From: Cohaesibacter gelatinilyticus
Lineage (GTDB): Bacteria > Pseudomonadota > Alphaproteobacteria > Rhizobiales > Cohaesibacteraceae
Reading direction: 5' to 3'
DNA length: 64,000 nucleotides
Assembly: GCF_900215605.1 (NCBI RefSeq)
Contig: NZ_OBEL01000001.1
Coordinates: 310,001 to 374,000 of the forward strand
In this document: piece by piece, positions 17,799-29,350 of the stretch
Layout: each line of letters begins with the position of its first letter
How positions within the stretch are numbered: the stretch's first letter is position 1
Notes under the pieces: model-generated
Database searches by the model: none
The model's input: only the letters and a program-made list of their open reading frames with translations
What the model was told of the DNA's origin: nothing
Translations under genes and position numbers: made by a program

Positions 17799-18440
17799 TC
17801 AGGCAAGCAGAAACCAGAAGTCGAGATCCACCGATGCGGGATCAATAAGGTTCAGTAGAGGCTGACAATCATCATCATTCACATAACCTTGGCAGATCCC
17901 TTGTGCTTCTCCTAAGGTCTCAAAAAATGTAATCTCGGAATAGCTATGCTCACCGGTCTTGCCCATGAAATGCGCTTTGGGGGCGTTGAAGCGAGACAGA
18001 TAGTTTTGTTCGATCATCGCTGAGGCTGCCATCATTTTATCTTCGGAAAATGAAGCTGTATCCTCGGGATGAAAGCTCCCAAACTCCACGCAGGAAAAAC
18101 TCGCGGGAAAGGAATGGGGCCCTCCAATCAATTCGTTCCTGGTCAGTTGAATGCTTTCCTTATCCAGCATTGCCATGAGGCTTGCTGAACTTGAATGCCG
18201 CAAATGAGCTTCTGACATGGCGGCAAAGGCCGCGTTGTCAGTGGCAAAAATTACATCTGCAAACTCTCCGCTCAGATTGCCGAGCACGCAATGCATTGCG
18301 ATGCCATCTTGCTGTGCCAGAAACTGCGTCTGCCAAGTGTGGGCTGCGCTGACAAAGGACTGAGGATCGACATTTTTCTTCAGTTTGTATCGTGCAAATC
18401 CCATAATGCTCACAGGGCCAAGATCTCGTTTCAACATCAT
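17799..18440 (-). CDS. Protein of unknown function, paired with WYL regulator
   Basis: About 213 residues with two similar halves (SIMGFARYKLKKNVDPQSFVSAAHTW and SCVEFGSFHPEDTASFSEDKMMAAS), like a duplicated ferredoxin-like (dimeric alpha-beta barrel) domain. I do not recognise a named family. It is divergent from the YafY/WYL regulator, which probably controls it. Two adjacent ATG codons (18440 and 18437) follow AAGGA; the exact start is uncertain, and an ATG at 18452 lacks a ribosome site. Confidence 0.6.
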   Translation of the reverse strand: MMLKRDLGPVSIMGFARYKLKKNVDPQSFVSAAHTWQTQFLAQQDGIAMHCVLGNLSGEFADVIFATDNAAFAAMSEAHLRHSSSASLMAMLDKESIQLTRNELIGGPHSFPASFSCVEFGSFHPEDTASFSEDKMMAASAMIEQNYLSRFNAPKAHFMGKTGEHSYSEITFFETLGEAQGICQGYVNDDDCQPLLNLIDPASVDLDFWFLLA

Positions 18441-18484
18441 GCTTCCTTTCATTGGATGTTTGACCGATTATTAGACTGAGTGAT

Positions 18485-18499
18485 TGACAATTTTTGTCA
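18485..18499. promoter_or_regulatory. Short palindrome in divergent promoter, possible operator
   Basis: TGACAA, three T, TTGTCA is a perfect 6-bp-arm palindrome 10 bases upstream of the WYL regulator start and about 45 bases from the divergent gene. It is a plausible autoregulatory site. Confidence 0.4.
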
Positions 18500-18508
18500 G
18501 GGGTAGTC

Positions 18509-19174
18509 ATGCGAACAATCAGACTGTTTTCCATCCTTGATCAATTGAGAGGGAGGCGAACACCGATATCAGCGGAGAATTTGGCAGAACGGCTTGGCGT
18601 GTCTGTCAGAACGATCTATCGGGATATGAAAACTCTCCAATCCATGGGGGCACCCATTCGAGGAGAAGGAGGGCTGGGATATCAACTTGAGGATGGCTTC
18701 TTTCTGCCACCTCTTCATTTCGAACCGCAAGAACTGGATGTATTGCTCCTGGGTATTCGGATGGTCGCTGCAAGGGGCGACAATGAGCTTGCGGAGACCG
18801 CAGACCGATTGTTGGGTAAAATTGAGGATGTACTTAAGGGCGGTGAGAACAATCTGGATCAGCCCTTACTGGCGGTAAAACCTGTCGCAAAGCCAAACCA
18901 TGCTTTTGGTATGAGCCAATTGAAAGCGTCCATACGGCTTCGTTTGAAGGTGAAATTGCAATATCTTGATGGACAGCAGCGCAAAACAAGTCGCCTGGTT
19001 CGGCCATTGGGACTAACTGCATTTGAAAAGGTATGGGTTCTGACAGCCTGGTGCGAAACGCGAGATGATTTCCGTAATTTCAGACTGGATCGTATTTCCG
19101 ACTTTGAAGTTACCCAAACAAAGTTCAAACGAGACAAGGGAAAGGAGTTTTCGGACTATCTGAAAAGCCTTTGA
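18509..19174 (+). CDS. YafY-type HTH and WYL-domain transcriptional regulator
   Basis: A 221-residue regulator: N-terminal HTH_11 winged helix (FSILDQLRGRRTPISAENLAERLGVSVRTIYRDMKTL), then a linker and a WYL domain (about 130-205; LQYLDGQQRKTSRLVRPLGLTAFEKVWVLTAWCE, then FRLDRI). WYL domains bind ligands, often nucleic-acid or nucleotide signals. The ATG at 18509 follows AGGGG and is preferred over a TTG at 18494. It is divergent from the duplicated-barrel gene, its likely target. Confidence 0.85.
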   Translation: MRTIRLFSILDQLRGRRTPISAENLAERLGVSVRTIYRDMKTLQSMGAPIRGEGGLGYQLEDGFFLPPLHFEPQELDVLLLGIRMVAARGDNELAETADRLLGKIEDVLKGGENNLDQPLLAVKPVAKPNHAFGMSQLKASIRLRLKVKLQYLDGQQRKTSRLVRPLGLTAFEKVWVLTAWCETRDDFRNFRLDRISDFEVTQTKFKRDKGKEFSDYLKSL

Positions 19175-19207
19175 TCCTTCCTCTGTTCCATATCGCATCA
19201 AATAAGC

Positions 19208-20083
19208 TTATGGTGCAATGACCTCCCCATGGCCGACAAATGCGACGGCACCAGCAACAGTTACGCTCTTAACATTCTCGGGAATGCCTGAAACTGTCAC
19301 GATGATTTCACTCGGGCGGCCCATGAAATGGCCCTGACGGAGGATGAAACTCTGATTCGAGGTGACCAAGCCATGTTTCAGGGCATAGGCCCCAATCACT
19401 CCTGCGGCGCTACCTGTTGCAATATCCTCCATAATGCCATCATTGTTCCAGTGGCGACCTTCAAAGCTATTCACATCAAACAGATAGGCAAACGCTGCTC
19501 CCAAAGCCTCGAGCTTTTGCTCAAGATCAGGGATGGTGATGCAGGCGGTTTCAAGGCCGCCTTTGACTGGCACGACCAGATATTTCAAACCAGTAGAAAT
19601 CACCTCCAAGGGGAGATCAGCAAGGTCATTGGAAGCCAAGGAAAAGATGTCTGCGATAGCGGATTTGTGATGTTCTTCCAATAGGCAGACCATCTCTGGT
19701 CGCCCTTGATCCAAGGTGCCGATATAGCGACCATCTTGATAATGAGTTACGACACGAACTGTGCGTCCACTCTCGAGCCCAAATTCCCAAACACATTTCT
19801 CAAATGTTTTGGCTTGTCGGTGAAGAACACAAGCCGCGCCAATGATCGGGTGGCCCGCAAAGGGGAGTTCTTCTATCAGATCAAAAATGCGTGCTGTGAG
19901 CTGACCACTATCTTCCTTTAGAAAGATAGTTTCAAAATGACGGAGCTCTTGCGTGATGCACAGCATCTGTTTCGCGCTCAGGTTCGAGCGATCCATGAAG
20001 ACGGCAAGGCTGTTGCCCGAATAGGGATTGGCAGTAAAGACATCACAATGGACGAAGTTGAACATCTGATCGGGTTGTGGCAT
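19208..20083 (-). CDS. PhzF-family isomerase/epimerase-like protein
   Basis: A 291-residue protein of the PhzF family, two-domain diaminopimelate-epimerase-like fold. The start FNFVHCDVFTANPYSGNSLAVF, the catalytic glutamate region RHFETIFL, FAGHPIIGAA and the late GVIGAYALKHGL are typical. Family members isomerise small acids; only a few have known substrates, so phenazine synthesis is not implied. It is divergent from a small ArsR-type regulator 31 bases away, the likely controller. Confidence 0.85.
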   Translation of the reverse strand: MPQPDQMFNFVHCDVFTANPYSGNSLAVFMDRSNLSAKQMLCITQELRHFETIFLKEDSGQLTARIFDLIEELPFAGHPIIGAACVLHRQAKTFEKCVWEFGLESGRTVRVVTHYQDGRYIGTLDQGRPEMVCLLEEHHKSAIADIFSLASNDLADLPLEVISTGLKYLVVPVKGGLETACITIPDLEQKLEALGAAFAYLFDVNSFEGRHWNNDGIMEDIATGSAAGVIGAYALKHGLVTSNQSFILRQGHFMGRPSEIIVTVSGIPENVKSVTVAGAVAFVGHGEVIAP

Positions 20084-20114
20084 GTATAACCTACATAGCG
20101 GAGAGTCTATATAG

Positions 20115-20465
20115 ATGAATAACTATACAGATAGTACTTTGGTGTCAATTGCAAGCTTGCTCGGAGCGCTGGCCAATGAAAATCGCTTGCGCATCATTCA
20201 ATGGCTGGCTGATCCGGGGAGCCACTTTCCGCCACAACAGGATGGTGATCTGATTGAGGATGGGGTGTGCGTTGGTTTCATCACCGAGAAGATTGGCCTG
20301 CGCCAGCCAACGGTCACGAGTCATATGAAAATCTTACAAGAAGCAGGTTTGGTTGAGAGTAAGAAGATCAAGAATTGGGTCTTTTATAAACTGCAAGAAG
20401 AACAGCTGGATGGCCTTCTCGAGGCTGTAAAGAAGGCAGTGCAGAAATCAACGATCCAGAGATAG
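20115..20465 (+). CDS. ArsR/SmtB-family HTH regulator
   Basis: A 116-residue winged-helix repressor: LLGALANENRLRIIQWL forms the first helices, IGLRQPTVTSHMKILQEAGLVESKKIKNWVFYKL the recognition helix and wing. An insert (DPGSHFPPQQDGDLIEDGVCVG) between helices 2 and 3 carries one Cys and no classical metal motif. It is divergent from phzF; the 31-base gap contains the palindrome CTATATAG next to the start codon, which may be the operator. Confidence 0.85.
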   Translation: MNNYTDSTLVSIASLLGALANENRLRIIQWLADPGSHFPPQQDGDLIEDGVCVGFITEKIGLRQPTVTSHMKILQEAGLVESKKIKNWVFYKLQEEQLDGLLEAVKKAVQKSTIQR

Positions 20466-20508
20466 GACATCAGGAAGTTCGTCTTTGGAAGAATGAGGAA
20501 CAGCACCT

Positions 20509-20670
20509 CTATCGGAATGCATTATGTTGCCAGCACATAGTACGGACCCAGTCCCACCAAACCATGGCACGGAGATCATTGGCAATAATTTCTGGAAACG
20601 CCTTGGCAGGCTCGCACATGCGAGACAGAACGTCGGCAAAGTCAGTGCACCAAGCTTGGCGAATAGAGAT
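20509..20670 (-). pseudogene. Fragment of an unknown gene, copy A (C-terminal remnant)
   Basis: An open stretch of 53 codons and a stop on the minus strand, with no start. It ends WDWVRTMCWQHNAFR-stop. A second fragment at 23923-23978 ends NWICTMRWQYSAFL-stop, and the DNA of both is about three-quarters identical over some 80 bases, with changes mostly keeping the protein. Both are therefore decayed copies of one gene, probably of mobile origin. The family is not recognised. Confidence 0.45.
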
Positions 20671-20689
20671 TCAAAATAGGGTGAATTGA

Positions 20690-20960
20690 TAAAGCGTTCA
20701 TTCGATAGTTTTAAGCATAATAAAACAGAATAAAATCGGAAAATAAAATGGAAAAATATAATTTATGAGTATTATTTGAAGTATATTAAATATAGGAAAT
20801 TTAAACAGCATTATATATCTATTAATATTAAATTAATAATAAAATTAGAAAGTATTCATGAATTTAAATTGTATTTTTAATGTACAATAAGGTTCAAAAT
20901 GATGAATATAGGATTTGAATACTTCTGTTTAGAATGAAGTATTTTTTAAAACTGACGATG
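20690..20960. other. Strongly AT-rich intergenic island
   Basis: About 270 bases of almost pure A/T upstream of the chemoreceptor gene, unlike the rest of the window. No gene is present. It may be an H-NS/MucR-type silenced or recently acquired segment. Confidence 0.6.
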
Positions 20961-21096
20961 TTGAAATTTATTCGATACAGCAAACGAGCCTGTAGGGTGC
21001 CTGTTTGCAACAGAAATTCTGAATATACAGGTAAAAATATTCAGCTTCGACATATATCCCAAAACGCATGATAAGGCGTAGTCAAGGAACAGTAAC

Positions 21097-23379
21097 ATGG
21101 CTAAATCACCTCTCCCAACGTTAGGCATCAAAGGCCGGTTGTTCGGCGGTTTTGGCGCTGTTATCACGATTGCAGCAATAGCAAGCGTCTGGGCCATCCT
21201 GTCGATGTTTTCTTTCAATGACTCCTTCCATGTCTTTGAGGATATGGCAGAAGACGCCTTGCTCGCGTCGGAAATCAATGCCGATATGTCAAAGGCCTTG
21301 TTGAACACACGCAAATATATCGGATCACGCTCCAATGATGATCTCACGGCCTCCCGGGAGTTCATCAGACAGGTTCGCGAAGGGGTCACGATTGCTGTTG
21401 ATGAAATTAAAAAACCGGAACGAGCCGCGCGAGTAGCCGAGATGGCCAGCCAGATCACGGATTTTGCGGGTGGTGTAGACAAAATTGTGGTGCTGTATGA
21501 AGAGCGTGATAAAATCGTCAATGCTCAACTTGATGTCATTGGTCCGGAAGTCCGTAAGAAATTGACCGAAATCGGAACAACTGCAGCCCGGGATGGTGAC
21601 TATGAAGCTGCCTACGCGGCTGGTGCCATGCAGGAAAAGGTGTTGTTGGGACGGCTCTTCGTTACGAAATTTCTACTGACCAATGGCCATAAAAATATCG
21701 AGAGGGCCATTGATGAACTCAATCAGGCCAAGGCCAACGCATCACAGCTGGATCGCTCAATACAGAATCCCCGCCGCAAAAAATTGCTGAAAGAAGTTGT
21801 CACACAACTTTCAGCCTATCAGAATGCGACTACACGCATTGGAGAGTTGATTGCCGAGCGAAATACAATTCGTGATGAAACTCTGGTGGTGAGAGGCGAA
21901 AGTATTCTGACCCATGCAGCATCAGTCAAGGCAAGTGCGGTAGCCGACGAGAAGAAATTGGCACGGTCAACATCTGCAGATATCGAGAACAGCATCTTCC
22001 TGACTGCGGCAACCAGCATAGCCGGCATCGTTCTGGGTATTGTATTGGCATGGCTCATCGGCAGAATGATCGCCGGATCCATCAACAGAATTACAACAGC
22101 CATGCGTGAATTGTCCGACGGCAACACACAGATTGCGTTACCTGATGCGGACAGGGCAGATGAAATCGGTGATATGACAAGAGCTGTCGCCATTTTCAGA
22201 GACAATGCCATTGCACGTGCCGAATTGGAAAAAGATGCAGCTCTGGAAAGACAGAAAGAAGCCCTTAGACAAAATCAGCTCGATAAACTGATCAGTGACT
22301 TTCGAGACTCCATTTCCGCAGTTCTTGAATCCATGGGGTTGGGAACGGACAAAATGCGTTCATCAGCTGACAACCTTTCCCAAATGGCGGGGCAGGCATC
22401 TTCCGATGCAAGATCTGCTTTGCAGGCATCAAGCAATGCGTCTGAAAATGTTCAGACAGTTGCAGCGGCTGTGGAAGAGTTATCTTCTTCCATTCAGGAA
22501 ATCAGCAGCCAGTCCAACAATGCCTATAACGTTGTTTCCAATCTCGAGACAATCGCAAAGTCCACAAATGATGACGTATCGGCACTTTCCGAGACAGCTG
22601 ACAAGATTGGAGAGGTTGTAGAGATCATTCGTGCCATTGCCGAACAGACAAATCTTCTGGCACTCAATGCGACAATTGAGGCAGCTCGTGCCGGAGATGC
22701 TGGGAAAGGTTTCGCCGTTGTTGCAGCTGAGGTGAAAGAGCTTTCCAGGCAAACAGCTCAGGCAACCGAGGAAATCGGGTCGCAGATCAGTGAAGTACAG
22801 GCGTCCACTCGCAACACTGTATCTGCCATCAATACGATTACCGACTCTGTCACCGAAATCAATCAGCTGACAGCGGCAATTGCCAGTGCCGCAGAACAGC
22901 AGGATTCTGCAACCAGGGAAATTTCCAGCAGTATCACTCTGGCTTCCAATGGCAGTACGACCGCATCCGAGAACGTGAATGGCGTAACTGCCGTTATCGA
23001 TCAGACCAGTCAGGAGGCAGATGGCGTTCTTGGTGTCTCAAGCGAATTGCGGGAAGTTGGCGAAAATCTGTCAACTTCAGTCGAGCAATTCCTTGCCGAT
23101 GTTGCAAAAGATGTCGTGGAGCGTCGCAAAAGCCTTCGCCGCGTTGCCAATGAACCGGCATCCGTCGTGATGAATGGTGTTTCTCATGAGACAATGATAG
23201 CCAATCACAGCCCGAACGGTGCAGCAATCTCGATTGTTCCCGGCATCAAACCGGGTGCAACGCTTGAACTCATCAGGGAAAATGGTGACCGCATCAAAGC
23301 GCGCGTTGCCTGGGCCAATGAAGATCTCGCTGGTCTTGCCTACATCAATGAAAAGAGCAATCCGGCAGAAGCAGCCTAA
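21097..23379 (+). CDS. Methyl-accepting chemotaxis protein with C-terminal PilZ domain
   Basis: A 760-residue chemoreceptor: membrane helix at about 15-37, a 260-residue all-helical sensor domain (size like the helical bimodular type), a second membrane helix at 298-325, HAMP, then the signalling domain with the hairpin tip [28 protein letters not shown] near 515-540. After it, residues 674-750 look like PilZ: an RRKSLRR (RxxxR) motif and NHSPNGA (NxSxxG), both needed for c-di-GMP binding. It would thus couple swimming bias to ligand and c-di-GMP. AAGGA precedes the ATG. Gene fragments flank it on both sides. Confidence 0.9.
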   Translation: MAKSPLPTLGIKGRLFGGFGAVITIAAIASVWAILSMFSFNDSFHVFEDMAEDALLASEINADMSKALLNTRKYIGSRSNDDLTASREFIRQVREGVTIAVDEIKKPERAARVAEMASQITDFAGGVDKIVVLYEERDKIVNAQLDVIGPEVRKKLTEIGTTAARDGDYEAAYAAGAMQEKVLLGRLFVTKFLLTNGHKNIERAIDELNQAKANASQLDRSIQNPRRKKLLKEVVTQLSAYQNATTRIGELIAERNTIRDETLVVRGESILTHAASVKASAVADEKKLARSTSADIENSIFLTAATSIAGIVLGIVLAWLIGRMIAGSINRITTAMRELSDGNTQIALPDADRADEIGDMTRAVAIFRDNAIARAELEKDAALERQKEALRQNQLDKLISDFRDSISAVLESMGLGTDKMRSSADNLSQMAGQASSDARSALQASSNASENVQTVAAAVEELSSSIQEISSQSNNAYNVVSNLETIAKSTNDDVSALSETADKIGEVVEIIRAIAEQTNLLALNATIEAARAGDAGKGFAVVAAEVKELSRQTAQATEEIGSQISEVQASTRNTVSAINTITDSVTEINQLTAAIASAAEQQDSATREISSSITLASNGSTTASENVNGVTAVIDQTSQEADGVLGVSSELREVGENLSTSVEQFLADVAKDVVERRKSLRRVANEPASVVMNGVSHETMIANHSPNGAAISIVPGIKPGATLELIRENGDRIKARVAWANEDLAGLAYINEKSNPAEAA

Positions 23380-23512
23380 GGCCCTAAAAATCCAGAACGT
23401 AGGCATTCAATCGGAAGGCTCGCAAGAAGTATCACCGGAAGAGAAGGTCCGCATTGTATTGTATGTGAGCTTCGAAACCATTCTTGCGAGATGCCGAGCA
23501 TTCTATTTGGCT

Positions 23513-23760
23513 CTATGCCGCCATCAGTCTCAAAGCTGATTTGGCGGCATATTCATTGGCCCCAATAAGGGCTTTTCGGTGAGGCAATGGTATTGAATAA
23601 TTGTATGCATTGATGAACTGATCGAGATATATCACGAACTTTTCATGGCTATCATGGTGACGAAATCTGATCGATAATTCTATTATCTTATTGATATAAT
23701 TATTTAATTTTATCTGAAATGGTTGCTTCTTTGATCCGAAGAGAGCAGATGCCGAAGATT
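23513..23760 (-). pseudogene. Decayed IS481-family transposase remnant
   Basis: On the minus strand a frame reads RFRHHDSHEKFVIYLDQFINAYNY and ends near MAA-stop at 23513, close to the C-terminal pattern of IS481 transposases (YDSHxQL...FLxAYNxxRRL). Just upstream, in another frame, RIKEATIS matches the preceding RTIKEATVK segment of the same family. The two parts are out of frame and split by an AT-rich insert. No terminal repeats or rest of the gene could be found. Confidence 0.55.
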
Positions 23761-23922
23761 TGCTTGCAGCGTGGGATTTGATTGTTCGTGGGGAGACATC
23801 ATGTGGCTCTGAATGAATAGCTCAGCCGTCTTTTGTTGATTGCGTCCGTCTGGATCGACCACACTCGAATGACAAATGGGATAAAAAAGATCCGTCTTTG
23901 GAAGAATAGGAGAACAGCAACT

Positions 23923-23978
23923 CTACAAGAATGCACTATATTGCCAGCGCATAGTGCAGATCCAGTTCTGCCCAAGCA
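23923..23978 (-). pseudogene. Fragment of an unknown gene, copy B
   Basis: The minus-strand frame ends NWICTMRWQYSAFL-stop, matching copy A at 20509-20670. Similarity carries on past the stop for about 35 bases. It is a short remnant only. Confidence 0.4.
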
Positions 23979-24421
23979 GGGGTATGGGTCAGAGCGAATT
24001 GGTTGTTCTTTGCCCCATCTTCACAAAGACGGATTGAAAGTTAGCCTTGATCCACGCCACGCGTGGGAGTGTTTCAGATCTATCTTCTCCAATGGCCTCG
24101 AAGAAGATAACTGAACGTCAAGCAGAGAGTGTGCTTGCCGCATCTCCTGTTCTGCCTGATATTCTTTTAGAACAGATAATCTGAATACATCCTGAGATTG
24201 TTATTCATCTATAATTCATCTGCCAAAATATTCGAATATTAAAAATAAGCTCCGCCATCTCTGAATACCAGGTGATGGATCAGACAGACCCTTGAAAGTT
24301 TCAAAAAAGATATTTCAATCCCCGGCAGTTTGGACTAGGGTCCGCGCTAGAAAATGGCGGGATTGCCTGCCAATCGGCGAGGAAGCCGACCACAGAGACA
24401 TTCAAGACGAGACGCATTCGC
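23979..24421. other. Intergenic region upstream of glyQ with AT palindrome
   Basis: No gene is supported. AATATTCGAATATT at 24227-24240 is a perfect 14-bp palindrome in an AT-rich context about 190 bases before glyQ; a 12-bp version of it occurs upstream of the YeeE/YedE genes. Confidence 0.4.
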
Positions 24422-25369
24422 ATGACTGATACGCTTGCCCCCCACATGCAGCCCGAACGTTCTTTTCAGGGCATGATTTTGGCTCTGCAACGCTATTGGG
24501 CTGATTATGGTTGTGCAATTCTCCAGCCGTATGACATGGAAGTTGGTGCGGGTACCTTCCATCCGGCGACGACCTTGCGAGCATTGGGACCTCGTCCATG
24601 GCACGCCGCCTATGTTCAGCCTTCCCGCCGTCCAACTGATGGTCGCTATGGTGAAAACCCGAACCGGCTGCAGCATTATTATCAGTTTCAGGTGCTGTTG
24701 AAGCCAAGCCCGAAAGATCTGCAGGATCTGTATCTCGGCTCGTTGAAGGCCATCGGTATCGACAGCTCCATTCATGATATCCGTTTTGTTGAAGATGACT
24801 GGGAAAGCCCGACCCTTGGTGCGTGGGGTCTTGGTTGGGAGTGTTGGTGTGACGGCATGGAAGTCTCCCAATTTACCTATTTCCAACAGGTGGCTGGCAT
24901 TGAATGCTCTCCGGTTGCTGGTGAGTTGACTTATGGTCTGGAACGTCTGGCCATGTATGTTCAGGGCGTCGATAATGTCTATGATCTGAACTATAATGGC
25001 CGTGATGGTGCTGATCGCATTTCCTATGGGGACGTTTTCCTGCAGGCTGAACAGGAATATTCTCGCCATAACTTTGAATATGCCAACACCGAAATGCTTT
25101 TCTCCCATTTCAAAGATGCCGAAGAGGAATGCAAATCCATTCTGGAACAGGGCAAAGCTGCGGGAAGCGAAGCAGGTCTGCATCATTGCGTGCTGCCAGC
25201 CTATGACCAATGCATCAAGGCGTCTCACGTCTTCAACTTGCTGGATGCGCGCGGTGTGATTTCCGTGACTGAGCGCCAGAGCTATATTCTGCGCGTCCGT
25301 GAGCTGGCCAAAGCCTGTGGTGAAGCCTTCCTGCTGACTGAGGCTGGTGGCGTTGGTTTTGAGGGCTAA
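24422..25369 (+). CDS. glyQ: Glycyl-tRNA synthetase alpha subunit
   Basis: A 315-residue catalytic alpha subunit of the bacterial alpha2-beta2 glycyl-tRNA synthetase, which charges tRNA-Gly. The class II core is clear: [43 protein letters not shown], motif 2 around [23 protein letters not shown], and motif 3 [13 protein letters not shown]. Length is normal. The beta subunit gene glyS, usually directly downstream or close by, is not next to it here nor elsewhere in the window. A strong terminator follows, so glyQ is transcribed alone. Confidence 0.97.
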   Translation: MTDTLAPHMQPERSFQGMILALQRYWADYGCAILQPYDMEVGAGTFHPATTLRALGPRPWHAAYVQPSRRPTDGRYGENPNRLQHYYQFQVLLKPSPKDLQDLYLGSLKAIGIDSSIHDIRFVEDDWESPTLGAWGLGWECWCDGMEVSQFTYFQQVAGIECSPVAGELTYGLERLAMYVQGVDNVYDLNYNGRDGADRISYGDVFLQAEQEYSRHNFEYANTEMLFSHFKDAEEECKSILEQGKAAGSEAGLHHCVLPAYDQCIKASHVFNLLDARGVISVTERQSYILRVRELAKACGEAFLLTEAGGVGFEG

Positions 25370-25389
25370 GCAAGTCAGCCAATGGATTT

Positions 25390-25426
25390 AAAAAGCCCGC
25401 GCCATGATGAGTGACGCGGGCTTTTT
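25390..25426. terminator. Bidirectional intrinsic terminator
   Basis: A 12-bp stem AAAAAGCCCGCG / CGCGGGCTTTTT with A and T tracts on both sides, between convergent glyQ and the ChaN-like gene. Confidence 0.9.
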
Positions 25427-25446
25427 CTATGATGCGATCAGCGTAA

Positions 25447-26466
25447 TCAGCTTTTGCCGTGATCCTTTGTGCCGGATTTGGTTTTCATTTTCTGCTTCAT
25501 GCGTTCCAACTGCTCGCGAAACTTATCGCATGGATCAATCTCATCGACCCTTGGTGTAAACCAGACATAGTCATAGAGTTTTGGATCAAATGCCGAGTAG
25601 CTGGACGCTTCCAGCTGATCTCGCGCAACTTCAATAATCGCAACAGAAACGGTCTTCTTGTCACCATCCAGGAAGAAAGGGACACCACGGTCCTTGCGCA
25701 CATGGCCATTGCCAGCAATCAGAACCACAGGGCGCTCGTTTCCTGCTCTGCGAATGGCTCGGCCCATATAGGCATCTTTCAATCGTTGCAGGGTAACCAG
25801 AGGTCCCATGCTCTCGCGCCCCATCATGCCACAATGCGAGTCGACCAGTTCGGTCAGAAGGCTTTCACGCTGACCGTCACCATAATCCTGATCCCAACGT
25901 AGATCGACAAGGTCGCTTTCTGGCAGCTTGCCGCCACGCCCCACATCCATGATTGTCGCACGATCGGGGTTTCCGGCAAAAATAGGGGAGCCTGCCTTCA
26001 ATCCACTTTCGAAAATTGGCTGATAACTTGCCCAACTCGGCCAGCCACGCTTTTCCCACTCGACCTTTTTACCCAACTCGGCGAGGCTGAAGCTATCAGC
26101 CTGATCAAGAATATCCTGATGTGCTGGTTCCAGCATTTCGAATACCAGAGCTGCTGGTTTGGAGCTGTGGGCCATCACTGAAGCACTCAGTTCTGCTTGA
26201 ACACTGTGATGGCGTACGTTGTCATGCTTTTCACCCAGAAGAACATAGTCGTTTTCATGAAGTTGCTCGGTTAGAGCTTTTTTTGTGATACTGGCTGATG
26301 TGCTGGTGTTCCAGATCGTATCAACAAGAGGGTGATCGGATAACAGCAAAGCACTCTCCTTCGGTTCGGACCGTTCGCCAGCAAAAGCCGACATGTTGAC
26401 AGCAGGATCGTTTGCAAGAAAAAGCCCCAACAGGCAGGCAATAGGCGCAAATCTGGAAATCGGCAT
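25447..26466 (-). CDS. ChaN-family (heme-binding type) exported protein
   Basis: A 339-residue protein of the ChaN/DUF399 family. Motifs include VLLGEKHDNVRHH, ALVFEML, and VVLIAGNGHVRKDRGVPFFL. ChaN proteins bind heme at the cell surface or periplasm and may serve iron supply; this is family knowledge. The ATG at 26466 follows GAGGA and begins a signal peptide (PIACLLGLFLA, cleavage likely near SAFA-GE). The only early Cys does not sit in a good lipobox, so a soluble periplasmic form is likelier than a lipoprotein. Confidence 0.8.
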   Translation of the reverse strand: MPISRFAPIACLLGLFLANDPAVNMSAFAGERSEPKESALLLSDHPLVDTIWNTSTSASITKKALTEQLHENDYVLLGEKHDNVRHHSVQAELSASVMAHSSKPAALVFEMLEPAHQDILDQADSFSLAELGKKVEWEKRGWPSWASYQPIFESGLKAGSPIFAGNPDRATIMDVGRGGKLPESDLVDLRWDQDYGDGQRESLLTELVDSHCGMMGRESMGPLVTLQRLKDAYMGRAIRRAGNERPVVLIAGNGHVRKDRGVPFFLDGDKKTVSVAIIEVARDQLEASSYSAFDPKLYDYVWFTPRVDEIDPCDKFREQLERMKQKMKTKSGTKDHGKS

Positions 26467-26736
26467 AAAATCCTCAATCAATCGACAGGGTTCAGATATC
26501 TTCATGCCCCTATAAGGCCATAATTGGGCGGGCTACTGCGTGTCCTTGCCTGAAGAGTTGCTCGGTCTGGGCATTGAACGGCACCGAAAGATCCAAAATG
26601 TACTTAGGCACTTTCAAACAGGTATCAGTAGCTCATCTTGATTGAAGGTTGCATCAAGAGGCACAAAACGGCAAGCTGACATTTTGTTACAGACTATCGG
26701 GCTGCACTATCCGCGCCCAATTTTGGGAGAGAAAAG

Positions 26737-27297
26737 ATGGATGTTTCCTGGGCCCTGCTGGGTATCCTGATTGCCTTGGCTGTCTATGCAATTTCGATTT
26801 ACAACAAGCTGGTCAAAGGAAGACAAATGGCCGATGAAGGGTGGTCGGGTATCGATGTTCAGCTTAAACGCCGCTCCAATCTGATCCCCAATTTGGTGGA
26901 AACGGTCAAGGGTTATGCCAGCCATGAACAGGAAACCCTGGAAAAAGTAACGGAAATGCGCGCTCGTGCGGCTGGTGCTGCAACGGGGGGAGCAGCAGAG
27001 CGTGCCCAGGCCGAAGGTGATCTTTCCAAAGCCCTGATCTCGCTTATGGCCGTTGCAGAAAACTATCCTGATCTGAAGGCAAACGAGACTTTCCTGAACT
27101 TGCAGGAAGAGCTGTCTTCCATTGAGGACGATATTCAGATGGCTCGACGCTATTACAATGGCACCGTCCGCAGTCAGAATATTCTGGTGGAAAGCTTCCC
27201 ATCCAATATCGTGGCAAATATGTTCCAGTTTGTGAAACGCAGCTATTTTGAGCTGAACAATGAAGCAGACCGCGCCACCCCTGAAGTCAAATTTTGA
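26737..27297 (+). CDS. LemA family protein
   Basis: A 186-residue protein with one N-terminal membrane helix (WALLGILIALAVYAISIYNKLV) and the LemA helical bundle, including QLKRRSNLIPNLVETVKGYASHE and FLNLQEELSSIEDDIQMARRYYNGTVR. The N-terminus is short and the helices face the outside of the inner membrane in this family. Function is unknown; LemA is nearly always followed by DUF2207, as here. A GGGAGAG ribosome site precedes the ATG. Confidence 0.92.
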   Translation: MDVSWALLGILIALAVYAISIYNKLVKGRQMADEGWSGIDVQLKRRSNLIPNLVETVKGYASHEQETLEKVTEMRARAAGAATGGAAERAQAEGDLSKALISLMAVAENYPDLKANETFLNLQEELSSIEDDIQMARRYYNGTVRSQNILVESFPSNIVANMFQFVKRSYFELNNEADRATPEVKF

Positions 27298-27354
27298 ACC
27301 AAACCAATCTTTTAAGCGACCAATAGATTACATTTAATTTTTCCGGAGGCTTCT

Positions 27355-29334
<1,980 letters not shown>

Positions 29335-29350
29335 ACCACCCTCCTTACCT

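Noticed and set aside
20822-20836. TTAA-N7-TTAA upstream of the chemoreceptor
   Set aside because: It lies in almost pure A/T sequence, where such a match is expected by chance.
23833-24114. 93-codon plus-strand frame near the IS481 remnant
   Set aside because: It runs opposite to gene fragment copy B, whose protein-level match to copy A is the better explanation; no family resemblance.
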